Below are positions 9,610 through 18,027 of a DNA stretch of 41,723 nucleotides, one piece after another. The notes beneath the pieces were generated by a model. It saw nothing but the letters and a program-made list of their open reading frames with translations. It had not been told where the DNA came from and did not search any database. Every line of letters begins with the position of its first letter. Positions within the stretch are counted from its first letter, which is position 1. The stretch is from a virus: positions 1 through 41,723 of the IMG/VR virus record IMGVR_UViG_3300036652_002526. The stretch is one strand, 5' to 3'. The position numbers and the translations under genes were made by a program.

Positions 9610-9744
9610 CTAGTTGCCCTTAAAGCCTTCCGGCAGGGGCATCTTCTTGACTTTGGCCCGGTTGGAAGCGCCCTTAATGTGCTTCGCCCCGGCAGCCTTG
9701 CGCAGGCTCGATTGGATCGCCTGCTGATGGGAATTCATCGCCAT
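9610..9744 (-). CDS. Small basic capsid-block protein
   Basis: 44 aa, start ATG 9744, 1 bp after the stop of the 121-aa gene. Sequence features: QQAIQSSLRKAAGAKHIK, then RAKVKKMPLPEGFKGN; net strongly positive. Fits the tight packing of the late operon and keeps the coding direction. Probably a minor virion or DNA-associated protein; family unknown. A 70-bp gap separates it from the 358-aa gene. Confidence 0.5.
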   Translation of the reverse strand: MAMNSHQQAIQSSLRKAAGAKHIKGASNRAKVKKMPLPEGFKGN

Positions 9745-9745
9745 A

Positions 9746-10111
9746 TTACTTGGCGCTCCCGCCCATATTACTGGCTGCGCTCTTGGCGCTCTGCGTGGTG
9801 TTTAAACCGCGCTTAGTCGCCTGGTCGGCGCTCGCCTGTTGACTCGGCGTCGGATCGACGTCAGCCGCGGCGTGCGTGTTCACGGGGCCTTGATGCTGCT
9901 CCAGAGTCTGGAAATTCGCCAGACCCGGATCGCTCGGGTTGGCGAGCGCCGCTTCCCGCACGGGACTGGCGGCAGCGACGCCTTCCATCGCGTTCACCTG
10001 GGCATTACGCTCGGCATGGAGGTCCACGCCATCCTCTGCCAGCCGCCGTTGGGTGATCGCTGTGGCGTCAGCTTTGATCTGTTCGATATAGTTCTTCGTT
10101 AAATCTGCCAT
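9746..10111 (-). CDS. Capsid-block protein of unknown function
   Basis: 121 aa, ATG at 10111 with AAGG upstream. Ala/Gln/Asn/Thr-rich, acidic N-terminal helix (TKNYIEQIKADATAITQRRL) and a flexible C-terminus. Lies directly after the major capsid gene, the usual place for decoration, head-completion or scaffold-like factors. No recognised domain. Confidence 0.5.
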   Translation of the reverse strand: MADLTKNYIEQIKADATAITQRRLAEDGVDLHAERNAQVNAMEGVAAASPVREAALANPSDPGLANFQTLEQHQGPVNTHAAADVDPTPSQQASADQATKRGLNTTQSAKSAASNMGGSAK

Positions 10112-10149
10112 ATAGATACCTTGATTACGTTACTATTGCGAGACCACTA

Positions 10150-10989
10150 TTACGCGGTCTTATGTTGGGCGCAGGCATTGATCTTAGCGGTCAGCGCGAA
10201 CGCGTCGTAGACGATACGGCCTTCGAGCAACCAGCCGTTGATGCCGGGCGCGTCGGTATGGGTCAGGTAGGACGCCAGAATCATCGGGCTCACCAGGACG
10301 TCAGGATGGGTAATGATGAGGTCGGTGCTCGTCGGCATGTAGGAAGCAGGCAGGCAAATCACCATGCAGCCTTCCAAATCGCCGTAGTCGCCGCTTTGGC
10401 GGGCTTTCTGAGCGATGTCGCTGTTCAGGATGTAGCCGGACTGCACGAGCGCCGTACGATAGGCGTTCGTCATGAAGACGAGGCGGCCCTGGATCGGTAC
10501 GAGGTTATCGCTGATCGCGCCGTTGAGCGTCATGAAGTTGGCATAGGCGTTCGCGCTTGTCGTCGCGCCGGCCACGATGGCCGCGTTCGTGGTACTCGTG
10601 CTGGCCGCAGCGGCGACGCCGAGGGCCGCCATACGGTAGATGTCAATTTCCGGAGTGACCACTTCGCGGATCTGACGGGCTAAGAAGCTGCCGGCTTCCT
10701 CGACGCCTTCCTGCTCGGCGTTGTTGCGCCGGTCAATGGTGGTCGTGAAGGCGCGGTCACGGCTAAGCGTCAGGCTCTGGGTGGTCGTGCCGGCTTCCGA
10801 CGGGGTACCGTAGCGGCTAGTGCCGGAACGGGTGTAAGTCCCCATCGTGACGGTGGCGACCGAGTAGACGACGACCGTGGTCACGCCTTCCCAGTCATAA
10901 TCTTGGTTCGTGGCCTTCTGGGTAAAGCTCAGGTGGCTAAACCGCTCGGCGACTTTCGGGCTATATTTTTGGGCTAAGTTCACAGCCAT
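10150..10989 (-). CDS. Major capsid protein (HK97-like fold expected)
   Basis: 279 aa. N-terminal arm (MAVNLAQKYSPKVAERF), then a beta-rich region and the segment TLSRDRAFTTTIDRRNN, followed by EEAGSFLARQIREVVTPEID (the spine-helix-like region of many HK97-fold capsids), an Ala-rich A-domain region and a C-terminal beta stretch (GINGWLLEGRIVYDAFALTA). Follows a scaffold-type gene and has a strong ribosome site (AAGGAAGGAA), as expected for the most abundant virion protein. Identification combines position, length and fold pattern. Confidence 0.8.
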   Translation of the reverse strand: MAVNLAQKYSPKVAERFSHLSFTQKATNQDYDWEGVTTVVVYSVATVTMGTYTRSGTSRYGTPSEAGTTTQSLTLSRDRAFTTTIDRRNNAEQEGVEEAGSFLARQIREVVTPEIDIYRMAALGVAAAASTSTTNAAIVAGATTSANAYANFMTLNGAISDNLVPIQGRLVFMTNAYRTALVQSGYILNSDIAQKARQSGDYGDLEGCMVICLPASYMPTSTDLIITHPDVLVSPMILASYLTHTDAPGINGWLLEGRIVYDAFALTAKINACAQHKTA

Positions 10990-11024
10990 AGAAACAGGTT
11001 ATTCCTTCCTTGGTGGCCGTCCGT

Positions 11025-11897
11025 TTAGTACTTGTCAAACTCCTTGTCGAAGGCGGATTCAAACTTGTCCTTCGTCTTGGAGCCTTTCGGGCCGCTGCTG
11101 GCAACCACGTCGGCGCTGGCGATGGCTTTTTTCACCGCTTTCGCGCCCTTGGCTTCGCCGCTGGCAGTCCCGATCTGGACGGCATCATTTATCAATTTGT
11201 AAAGCTTATAGATGGGCATATGGGTGCCGACGGTCTGGCCGGTGTTCTCGTCTTTGATGAGATTGGCATTGAATAACTCGCTGGCCGCTTCGTGCAGCTG
11301 CTTGTTGTAGCCTTTGCCGTCCATCTCCGGGTTGAAAACCGGGAAATCGCGGATCACGCGCTCCGATTCGCTCTCGATCACCAGTTGGGCTTCGGCGACG
11401 GTGGAGTTGTACTTGTCAATCTCCTGCTGCTGCCGCATGGCTTCGACTTTGGCCTCGAGCTCGCTCATGCCGCCCTCTTTCAGGGCTTCTTCGGTTTGCG
11501 GCTGGTAGACTTTGGCGTTGGCCTCTTCCACCTGCTTCTTGAGCTCGTTGCGTTTGGTGACCAGATCGCGGATTTCGCTGTTCAGCTGCTCTTTACGAGC
11601 GTCCGCGCCTTTCGGCTTGTCCTCATTCGTTTGGCTGGCGTCAGCAGCATCCTCGGCGCCTTCGGCCGGCTTGTCGGTGGCAGCGGCGTCATCTGAGGCG
11701 TCTGCCTCCGCATCGTCGCTCTCACCTTTGTCCGCGCCTTCTTCCTTGGGCTTTTGGTCGCCAGTGTCTTTAAAGTCGTTCGGATCCAGATCAAAACGGT
11801 CCAGGTCCTCATTGACTGGCGTGCTTACATCGGCCGCTGCCGGGGCGGTCGCCGCTGCTGCAGCGTCATCTTTTACGGCGGTTGCTGTATCACTCAT
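11025..11897 (-). CDS. Capsid scaffolding protein
   Basis: 290 aa. The N-terminal 110 residues are acidic and low in complexity (Asp, Ala, Glu), then a coiled coil (NSEIRDLVTKRNELKKQVEE; MSELEAKVEAMRQQQEIDKY), and a basic C-terminus (SGPKGSKTKDKFESAFDKEF) of the type that docks onto capsid protein. Directly upstream of the capsid gene; AAGGAG ribosome site 8 nt before the ATG. A textbook arrangement for an internal scaffold, removed during maturation. No protease domain is seen. Confidence 0.75.
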   Translation of the reverse strand: MSDTATAVKDDAAAAATAPAAADVSTPVNEDLDRFDLDPNDFKDTGDQKPKEEGADKGESDDAEADASDDAAATDKPAEGAEDAADASQTNEDKPKGADARKEQLNSEIRDLVTKRNELKKQVEEANAKVYQPQTEEALKEGGMSELEAKVEAMRQQQEIDKYNSTVAEAQLVIESESERVIRDFPVFNPEMDGKGYNKQLHEAASELFNANLIKDENTGQTVGTHMPIYKLYKLINDAVQIGTASGEAKGAKAVKKAIASADVVASSGPKGSKTKDKFESAFDKEFDKY

Positions 11898-11998
11898 AAC
11901 ATGTTCTCCTTGTTAGTTAACGTCCATGACGTTGACGGGACGGAAGTGCGAGATACACTCCACCGGATGCCTGGCTCACTTCAGGCGCCCGGTGCGGT

Positions 11999-12316
11999 TT
12001 ACCTCTGTTCGTCTTCGTCCAGGAGCGACATGATATAGTCCCGTTCCGCGATTAATTTGTCGCGCACGATCCGGTTGGCCTCAACGTGGCGCTGGTAGAC
12101 AGCCGGAGCGTCATCCAATGAGACTTCGATGGAGTCAATGCTCGTGTAATAATCGATTTGGTCATTGAAGCGCTGGATCACATCACGGACGAGTGGCTTG
12201 GCCTGGCGCAGCTTGTCCAGTTCCTCTTTGGCTTCTTCGGTCTGCGTCCCGGGCGCGGCGAACCATTCGCCGTCGTTAGGGTACATGTTGTCATCGTCCA
12301 TAAGATCAGCCATCAC
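11999..12316 (-). CDS. Small acidic helical protein next to portal
   Basis: 105 aa, ATG 12316, overlapping the portal stop by 4 nt (ATGA). Acidic, two or more helices (EEAKEELDKLRQAKPLVRDV; RHVEANRIVRDKLIAERDYI). No known domain. A 100-bp gap follows before the scaffold gene. Possibly a portal or scaffold accessory factor (inference). Confidence 0.5.
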   Translation of the reverse strand: MMADLMDDDNMYPNDGEWFAAPGTQTEEAKEELDKLRQAKPLVRDVIQRFNDQIDYYTSIDSIEVSLDDAPAVYQRHVEANRIVRDKLIAERDYIMSLLDEDEQR

Positions 12317-14562
12317 AGCACCTTTCCACTCATCCGCTTCGTGACGTGCGCCATTACAGTGGCCGCCGGGTGACCGCTATGCAGCATCGCCATCGCCTCG
12401 CCGATCACCTGCGGGTGGACGTTCTGGCGACGCATTTCACCGATCGCGGCCATGTCGTTCGGGCTGAATTTCACGCTGTTCATAGGCGCAGGAGCGACGT
12501 TGTCCGTCTCTGCCAGGTTCGGATCAGTCTGCGGTGGTTGCTGCTGTGGGCCGCTCTGATCAGCCGGAGGGGCGGGGTTCGCCGCTTGCTGAAGATGTTG
12601 CGAGCCGGTATTGAGCGCTTCGGCCTGTTTGGCGCCGTGCTGCAGGTCGTTCGTGTCCATTTGGTTGGCCGTGTCGTTGATATCCGGTTGCAAGCCGGCC
12701 TTCTGCACGATTTGGGCTTTGATCATCGGGCTCGTGCCCGGATCCTTGTAGATGTCCTCCAGTTTGATCGGCGTGTCGGCGACATTGGTGCCGGGCGGCA
12801 GGTTGACGCCGCCCATCGCCAGCGCGGCCGACATGGCATCGGGCGGCACACTGCCGATGAGGCGGATATCCGGCGGGTCAATGATCGGGTACGGCTCCTG
12901 CAGCGCCGCTTGCGCTTCCTGGTCGTTCATCTTGTAGATAATCTTGTCGATATTGTCGACGTTGCTCTTATTGAAGAGTTCGTAATACCACTGGCCGAGA
13001 TCGAGCTTCCAACCGTTCTGGCCCAGGAACCAGCGCATTTGCGGCGTCATGAGCGGCTGCAGCTGTCCCATCAGCTGCATTTGCTGCTGATCCTCGAGCT
13101 CCTGCGACGAGCTCGGATCAACCTTGAAGCGGATGACTTCGGTCACCTGGTCGTAATCGATCGTCAGCACATCGTTCTCATCGAGCAGTGACTGATCGAA
13201 TTTGTCCGCGGCCAGATCACGGAGCTTGCTGGCCGTCTCGCTGTCGAGCTGCAGCTGTTCCTTGCCGCTATGGCAGGCGAACCAGTCGTTGATGGCGCCT
13301 TCGCTCCAGCGCTCGAACGCGTACTCGAATTTCTTGCGGATGAAATTGTCGTCGATACTGAGGTTCTGCTGGACTTGCTGCACGCCCTGCGTCGTCTTGC
13401 TGAATTGGCTGTTGCCGGCCGTCTGGCTAACGCTAGCCGTCGGGGCGCTGAGCAGCTGGTAGAGGCGCGACTGGTTCAGGCTGTAGAGCGTGGAATAATT
13501 GGCGAGGGCGGTGGAGTCGATCGTGACCGGCTCGGCATCGTTTTTCGGGTCCACGCCCAGGTCCCAGATGGCGTTCGGCTGCAGCTGCAGCTGGCTCTTG
13601 TTGTAGGTGCCGTGCTTCTTGACTGGCGGCGCCAGCATGAGCGCCCGGTTGAACTGGTACATCTGGTCTTCGGTGTCCATCAGGTTCTGCAGCGGCGCCA
13701 CCAGCTCGACGAAACCGCGGCCGAACGGATTGTAACCGTTCGTTTCGCAGTAGTTGAAAATCAGGGGGATTTCGCCGCGCGGGTCTTTGTTCTTGGTGGC
13801 GCGCACGATCAGGTTGGACTCGCGGTGGAACATCAGAAACTGGCTGCCGATCCCGCGTTGTAAGCCGATGATCAACTCGATACCGCCGCGCTGGTTGACG
13901 GCGCTGGCCCGATCGGTCGGCGTCATGGCCTTCTCGTCTTTCGTCTGCTCCTTGTCCTTGACCTCTTGGAGATTGGTGACGTTCCAGCCGCTATCGGTCG
14001 CGTCATCCTTGTCCATCTTGCCCACGCGGTCGATCAGCGCCTCGATATCTTCTTCGCGCCACCAGGTGCGCAGGAACAGGTAATTGCTGTCTTCGTCGGA
14101 GATTTTGCCCGGCTGGACGAAGATGTCGCCCCACCAGGGATTGACCCAATCCGGGCCAACGTAGTCGCCGTGGTGCAGGTACGGGCGGTAGATCGGGCTG
14201 AAACCGCGGGTAAGCGAGCCCTCGATCGCCTGCCAGCACTTCTCGATCAGCATGTACTGATGATTGGCGTTCTTGTAGATCACGTGCGTCAGTATGAAAT
14301 TGGCGACGATCGCTACCCAGTCGTTGTCGGGATAGAGGATGCGGCCGGTCGGCAGCACCTGCACCACCCGGCGAGGCGTCTTATGGATAATGCTGGCGGT
14401 GGTGCCGTCGGTATTGCGCGGGTAGTGCTTGTCCAGGCCGGGTTTGGGTTTGTTGTTGGCGAGGCGCTGGTACTCCGAGAAGGGAATCGTGAGGCTGTCG
14501 GTATACTGCTTCGAGAGCTCGAAGCGCCGAAAAACGTTCTCCTCGGTCAGATACTGGAACAT
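12313..14562 (-). CDS. Portal protein
   Basis: 749 aa. It has the features of the large podovirus-type portals: N-terminal TGRILYPDNDWVAIVANFIL, a central aromatic-rich region (HHGDYVGPDWVNPWWGDIFV), the clip/stem segment with LVAPLQNLMDTEDQMYQFNR, and a long Gln/Pro-rich C-terminal barrel-like extension (residues about 640-700). The dodecameric portal would be the packaging channel and the docking point of TerL. Start overlaps the 83-aa gene's stop (TGATG). Confidence 0.85.
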   Translation of the reverse strand: MFQYLTEENVFRRFELSKQYTDSLTIPFSEYQRLANNKPKPGLDKHYPRNTDGTTASIIHKTPRRVVQVLPTGRILYPDNDWVAIVANFILTHVIYKNANHQYMLIEKCWQAIEGSLTRGFSPIYRPYLHHGDYVGPDWVNPWWGDIFVQPGKISDEDSNYLFLRTWWREEDIEALIDRVGKMDKDDATDSGWNVTNLQEVKDKEQTKDEKAMTPTDRASAVNQRGGIELIIGLQRGIGSQFLMFHRESNLIVRATKNKDPRGEIPLIFNYCETNGYNPFGRGFVELVAPLQNLMDTEDQMYQFNRALMLAPPVKKHGTYNKSQLQLQPNAIWDLGVDPKNDAEPVTIDSTALANYSTLYSLNQSRLYQLLSAPTASVSQTAGNSQFSKTTQGVQQVQQNLSIDDNFIRKKFEYAFERWSEGAINDWFACHSGKEQLQLDSETASKLRDLAADKFDQSLLDENDVLTIDYDQVTEVIRFKVDPSSSQELEDQQQMQLMGQLQPLMTPQMRWFLGQNGWKLDLGQWYYELFNKSNVDNIDKIIYKMNDQEAQAALQEPYPIIDPPDIRLIGSVPPDAMSAALAMGGVNLPPGTNVADTPIKLEDIYKDPGTSPMIKAQIVQKAGLQPDINDTANQMDTNDLQHGAKQAEALNTGSQHLQQAANPAPPADQSGPQQQPPQTDPNLAETDNVAPAPMNSVKFSPNDMAAIGEMRRQNVHPQVIGEAMAMLHSGHPAATVMAHVTKRMSGKVL

Positions 14563-14813
14563 CAGGCTTGCTTCGTCCGGTTATGTGCTTCGAGCTTGGT
14601 ATGCATCCGGCCGGCGACATCATTGAGTGATGCGGCATTATTCAGGACAAGATCATCAATATAATCTTCAGCACTGGTTGTACCTTCACCCCGGTACGCA
14701 ATATACGCCGCGGACCAATGGCCCTGGATGTCTTTGTTCAGCGTGAGAAAATGCTTAAAAGAGCAGCCATCACAGTAGAGGTATGGGGGCAAATCTTCAA
14801 CGGTCACTGTCAT
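14562..14813 (-). CDS. Small protein with YCDGC motif
   Basis: 83 aa, ribosome site AAGG 6 nt before the ATG at 14813. The N-terminus has a CxxC followed by a His (PYLYCDGCSFKHFLTL), which could bind metal; the rest is mixed and without a known domain. Encoded between the HAD enzyme and the portal and coupled to the portal by TGATG overlap. Function unknown. Confidence 0.5.
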   Translation of the reverse strand: MTVTVEDLPPYLYCDGCSFKHFLTLNKDIQGHWSAAYIAYRGEGTTSAEDYIDDLVLNNAASLNDVAGRMHTKLEAHNRTKQA

Positions 14814-14862
14814 AATTTACCTTGCATTGTATCTGCTCGTATGCTTAAGCACAAGCGCATCG

Positions 14863-15186
14863 CTAGACCAGGCCAAGGCTGGCGAGCGTACTGGCCCAGT
14901 CGGTGTGGCGGATGGCTTTGTCATCGATGAAGTAGTCGGCGTTCGGCTTGATGGCCGTGATCACGTGATACCTGATGTGGTAGTAGTCGAGCCAATCAGC
15001 CACCGCCTTATGCCCGGCCGGCGAGGTAGCCATGACGGTGAAGATGATGAGCTGAGCGCCGCCATTATAGAGGCGTTCCATCGTCTCGGCTGTCTCCGGC
15101 AGCGGCGCGCCCATGCGCATACCCGGCAGCGGGTGCGCTTTGTCATGGATCACCCCGTCAAAGTCGATGGCGAGCATCAGCCCCAT
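14863..15186 (-). CDS. HAD-superfamily phosphatase-like protein
   Basis: 107 aa. Motif I LAIDFDGVIHD (nucleophile and acid Asp of the HAD family) near the N-terminus, motif II-like IIFTVMATS, a Lys in HVITAIKPNADYFIDDKAI with the DD-type motif IV, so a minimal cap-less HAD fold. The family acts on phosphate monoesters such as nucleotides or DNA 5'/3' ends; the substrate cannot be read from the sequence. Two starts are possible: ATG 15186, or ATG 15177 that overlaps the TerL stop as TGATG. Its place inside the packaging block suggests late expression. Confidence 0.75.
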   Translation of the reverse strand: MGLMLAIDFDGVIHDKAHPLPGMRMGAPLPETAETMERLYNGGAQLIIFTVMATSPAGHKAVADWLDYYHIRYHVITAIKPNADYFIDDKAIRHTDWASTLASLGLV

Positions 15187-16397
15187 AGCGCCGCCAGGTT
15201 GCCGGTGGTTGTCAAGTCGTCCTCTTCCTCTTGCCTCGGCGCGAAGTTTTGCATGCCGTAGACGACGCTCATCATGCCGTCGCTCAGGAAGTGGTCGTAC
15301 TTGGGAATGACATTGCCTTCCGGATCGGTCTGCCACATGAAGTTGCGGTAGCTCTTGATGAAGTTGGTGCTGCGCTTGGTGACGCTCACGCGCTGCTCCT
15401 GCACCCAGCCGATCGCCGTGTTCGTGAAGGTCTTGCCTTCGCGGCCCTTCTTGATGACCGGAATAATGTTGACGCCGTATTCGCGCAGCTCGGCAATACC
15501 GGCCTGGTCGGAATTATCGGCGATCGTCAACACGTTCGGATCCGGCTGGTTCAGGATAAGATCGGCCAGTTGCCGGTGAAGCATGCCGACCCGGTAGGCG
15601 AGCTCGTCAATGATGTAGCCGCCGTTGTAATAGTAAATGTCGCACAGCGCGTTCGGATCGCGGGCAAAGCCGAAATCCAGCCCGCGCACTTCCAGTCGGG
15701 CCTCATGCGGGATCTCGTCGATGATATTCCAGCCGGTGAAGATACGGCCCTGCATCTCGCCGCGCTTGCCTTCGCCGTACGGACGGAACCAGGCGCCATT
15801 GGTGCGGCGCTTCTCGATCTCCTTGACGATAGACGGCTCGAGCGCCTCGTTGTCTTTATAGGTCAGGATGACAAAATCGGTATCCTCGTCGCGGACCGTG
15901 GCGGCAGGCTCGTCATTCAAGCCGTAATCCTCATACATGTAGAAATCGCTGACGGGGTTCCAGTCGGCGAAAGCGTACTCGCGGGTCCGGATCAGCAGCT
16001 GCTCCCAGGATTCTTTAGAGACATTGTTGACCTCATTGACGAACAGGCGGTCACGGCGCGGCCCGCGCACTTTGCTGGCCTGGTCGGCACTGAAGAATTC
16101 GATCTTACTGCCGGACTCGAAGGTATACGTGCTGTCGCCTTTGTTCCAGCGGGCGTCATTGAAGTAGCCGTGCTCCTGCAGGATATTGAGGAAATCGCGC
16201 ATGGCGCCGCGACGCAGGTGCGGGAAACTCTCGCTGACGACGCTGGTGAGCGTCGGCGTCTTGTCTGTCTGCGCGTCGTCGATAAGGAGCTGCAGAATGC
16301 TCACGGTCTTGCCGGCGCTCGTGCCGCCAGCGGCCAGGCGCAGGCGCCGCTTGAGGGCGGCGAGCTTTCTGGTGCTGGTGGTGAGCTGGAAGGCCAT
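15177..16397 (-). CDS. terL: Terminase large subunit (packaging ATPase-nuclease)
   Basis: 406 aa. Walker A GGTSAGKT (residues 24-31), Walker B-like LFVNEVNNV (118-126), the following coupling-type segment SKESWEQLLIRTREYAFADW, and a C-terminal RNase H-like nuclease with acidic residues in VRGLDFGFARDPNALCDIYY, TIADNSDQAG and DHFLSDGMMSV. It pumps DNA through the portal and cuts concatemers. Follows the small subunit by 3 bp and overlaps the HAD gene at its end. Resembles the PBSX/phage terminase 3-like family in length and motif order. Confidence 0.92.
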   Translation of the reverse strand: MAFQLTTSTRKLAALKRRLRLAAGGTSAGKTVSILQLLIDDAQTDKTPTLTSVVSESFPHLRRGAMRDFLNILQEHGYFNDARWNKGDSTYTFESGSKIEFFSADQASKVRGPRRDRLFVNEVNNVSKESWEQLLIRTREYAFADWNPVSDFYMYEDYGLNDEPAATVRDEDTDFVILTYKDNEALEPSIVKEIEKRRTNGAWFRPYGEGKRGEMQGRIFTGWNIIDEIPHEARLEVRGLDFGFARDPNALCDIYYYNGGYIIDELAYRVGMLHRQLADLILNQPDPNVLTIADNSDQAGIAELREYGVNIIPVIKKGREGKTFTNTAIGWVQEQRVSVTKRSTNFIKSYRNFMWQTDPEGNVIPKYDHFLSDGMMSVVYGMQNFAPRQEEEDDLTTTGNLAALWG

Positions 16398-16400
16398 AGG

Positions 16401-16919
16401 CTAGTCATTCACGTCTTGCAAGAGGTGCGGCGCTGCAACGAGCACCGCTTCCGGGGCGTTCTGCTTCTTGGCGATGCCGTCGAGAATCGGCTTCACCTGG
16501 GAGACACGGGCGTCGATATCCAGCTTCTCGCCGTATTTCTTGGGCTTCATTTTGGCCATCAAGAATTTGCGAGTATCGACGCGCAGTTTGGAGCGTTCGA
16601 TCGCCTCGCGGTTCGTCACGCGGTGACCGTTGAAAGTCATCCAGTCATTGGTGCCATTGTCGGCAATGTCGAGGATTTCCTCGGCCATCGAGTCGGCGGC
16701 ATCTTGTTTAGATTGCGCGTATCGTTCTTGAAATTCGGATTTTGTTCGTATCCAACGGTAAATCGTTTCGATCTCGATGCCCACTGCCTTAGAGACGGTA
16801 CGGAGCGACTTACCCATCGCGAGTTCAGCGCAGATACGGTCAGCCAGCCGTTTCGTATACTTCGAGGGGCGCCCCACGGGCCGGGCTTCTACCGGTTTCG
16901 CAAGTGCCTTCCCTGCCAT
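16401..16919 (-). CDS. terS: Terminase small subunit
   Basis: 172 aa. N-terminal basic stretch (VGRPSKYTKRLADRICAELA) followed by a helix-turn-helix (SLRTVSKAVGIEIETIYRWI, about residues 39-58) and a central oligomerisation helix region (QSKQDAADSMAEEILDIADN). This is the recurring layout of small terminases that recognise the packaging site. Sits immediately upstream of TerL. Confidence 0.85.
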   Translation of the reverse strand: MAGKALAKPVEARPVGRPSKYTKRLADRICAELAMGKSLRTVSKAVGIEIETIYRWIRTKSEFQERYAQSKQDAADSMAEEILDIADNGTNDWMTFNGHRVTNREAIERSKLRVDTRKFLMAKMKPKKYGEKLDIDARVSQVKPILDGIAKKQNAPEAVLVAAPHLLQDVND

Positions 16920-16923
16920 AGCG

Positions 16924-17109
16924 CTACAGCTTTACCTTCTTGAAGGCTTCCTTGACGGTATCCAGGATTTCCAGCAGGTTGTCATAGCGCTGGTGATCCA
17001 AGCTTTCAATTTGATTAATCACGAGGTCCAGGTTCGACTCGGCGACGGCCAACACGTGGCCGTGTTGCCGCTGCTGCGCGTCGGTGAGCTGCACCGGGGC
17101 CAGCGCCAT
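16924..17109 (-). CDS. Small helical late protein
   Basis: 61 aa, start overlapping the previous stop as TAATG (17109). Amphipathic helix region (DNLLEILDTVKEAFKKVKL). No known domain. Second gene of the late operon, directly before the terminase pair; an accessory packaging or regulatory role is only a guess. Confidence 0.5.
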   Translation of the reverse strand: MALAPVQLTDAQQRQHGHVLAVAESNLDLVINQIESLDHQRYDNLLEILDTVKEAFKKVKL

Positions 17110-17402
17110 TACCGCTTGACCTCCAGGCGCGTCAGCTCCGGCTCTTTCTCGTTGAGTTTGGCGACGACGTTATCTAAGACACTGTAGAGTAGTTCCTGCG
17201 GCCATTTAGATAGGTCCGTAATGCCTTTCAGCTCCGGCAGATCGACCGTCACGCGCGGCCAGGTAATCGAATTCCCCCGCTCGTCCGTCGCCGTGATCTC
17301 GAAGTGCGGGGCCAGCTCGAAGGAATGCTCGTCCCGGAACGTGCTGTAGCGCCAGACAATCTGTTTGCCCTGCCAGATCAGTTGCCCCTGTCGCTTGCTC
17401 AT
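17109..17402 (-). CDS. First gene of the late operon, unknown
   Basis: 97 aa, ATG 17402. A beta-rich first half (RQGQLIWQGKQIVWRYSTF; ATDERGNSITWPRVTVDLPE) and a helical end (WPQELLYSVLDNVVAKLNEK). No family recognised. It begins only 9 nt after a strong -10 box, so the mRNA probably starts within a few bases of the ATG (leaderless or nearly so). First gene downstream of the likely late promoter. Confidence 0.6.
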   Translation of the reverse strand: MSKRQGQLIWQGKQIVWRYSTFRDEHSFELAPHFEITATDERGNSITWPRVTVDLPELKGITDLSKWPQELLYSVLDNVVAKLNEKEPELTRLEVKR

Positions 17403-17440
17403 ATACGGCTCAGTATAGCATGAGCCGTTTGCTTGGCAAG
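17403..17440 (-). promoter_or_regulatory. Putative late promoter with inverted repeat around the -10 box
   Basis: Minus strand: -35 TTGCCA, 16-bp spacer, extended -10 TGCTATACT (TATACT at 17417-17412), 9 nt to the ATG. The -10 region is the 8-nt centre of a perfect inverted repeat CGGCTCA (17406-17412) / TGAGCCG (17421-17427), a natural repressor or activator site. Drives the 17.4-to-0 kb late genes (inference). Confidence 0.65.
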
Positions 17441-17505
17441 TCCTGCAAACTCCGACCATTTCAGGCTTGACGTATACAGTTTGTCCTTGTAAATAGTAAG
17501 CAGAA

Positions 17506-17526
17506 GCCCCGAAACTAAGCCGGGGC
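17506..17526 (-). terminator. Hairpin after the 112-aa gene
   Basis: GCCCCG (17506-17511) and CGGGGC (17521-17526) form a stem just after the 112-aa gene. The downstream tract is T-rich on the plus side (CCTTTGTTT) and weakly T-rich on the minus side. Probably separates this gene from the late promoter. Confidence 0.5.
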
Positions 17527-17532
17527 CTTTGT

Positions 17533-17871
17533 TTAGACGAGCTGCTGCTGACCTTCGGGCGGCACGGGATGGCCATAGAGCACTTCGCGCGCGTGGTGAT
17601 ACTTCTGCTTGCCGGAGAGCGAGGGGTCGTCCATGATCGCCTTGACGCGGCGCCGACGTTCTTTGATGGTCTCCGGTGAATGCCGACGATGGGCAGCGGG
17701 TTGGTCCGGCATGGGCAGCACGGGAAATTCCACCGACTCGACGGTCTTGATAAACGCGGCCTGAGCTTCATTCTCTGGCGGCTCATTACCAATCAGCACC
17801 TGGTAAACCTTCGCGGCCTGGTAGTGCTCGACATATTTGGTGGTGTGGTCTTTGAACCGAATGGTAGCCAT
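17533..17871 (-). CDS. Small protein, leaderless start, unknown function
   Basis: 112 aa from ATG 17871. TATACT ends exactly 7 nt before this ATG and there is no Shine-Dalgarno sequence, which argues for a leaderless mRNA and against the longer upstream start. A mixed N-terminal half (IRFKDHTTKYVEHYQAAKVY), then a basic region (PETIKERRRRVKAIMDDPSL) and C-terminal HHAREVLYGHPVPPEGQQQ. No recognised family; possibly a regulator near the late promoter. Confidence 0.55.
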   Translation of the reverse strand: MATIRFKDHTTKYVEHYQAAKVYQVLIGNEPPENEAQAAFIKTVESVEFPVLPMPDQPAAHRRHSPETIKERRRRVKAIMDDPSLSGKQKYHHAREVLYGHPVPPEGQQQLV

Positions 17872-17965
17872 GGCCAGCAGTATATCAGAGGTCAACAGAG
17901 AAGCAAGTGAAAATGCTTGCAAAACCACAGCCGGCAGGCATACAGTATTACCTAACTACCTGCAC

Positions 17966-18027
17966 ATCGTCGTGCTCGTAGCCATATAGAAAACCCACCT
18001 TTCGGTGGGTCTGCTATCGTCGTGCTC
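17966..18027. repeat. 12-bp direct repeats flanking a hairpin
   Basis: ATCGTCGTGCTC occurs at 17966-17977 and 18016-18027, exactly 50 bp apart, bracketing the terminator at 17993-18010. Could be a recombination or binding site, or a small duplication. Confidence 0.7.
17993..18010 (-). terminator. Intrinsic terminator with GAAA loop (minus strand)
   Basis: 7-bp stem ACCCACC/GGTGGGT; read on the minus strand the loop is GAAA and the stem is followed by TTTTCTATAT. It ends a leftward transcript coming from the 18.0-18.27 kb region, where no convincing protein gene is seen. Confidence 0.75.

Noticed and set aside
15231-16943. 570-codon plus-strand ORF opposite the terminase genes
   Set aside because: Composition is that of an antisense shadow of GC-rich coding DNA; TerL and TerS motifs on the other strand are clear.
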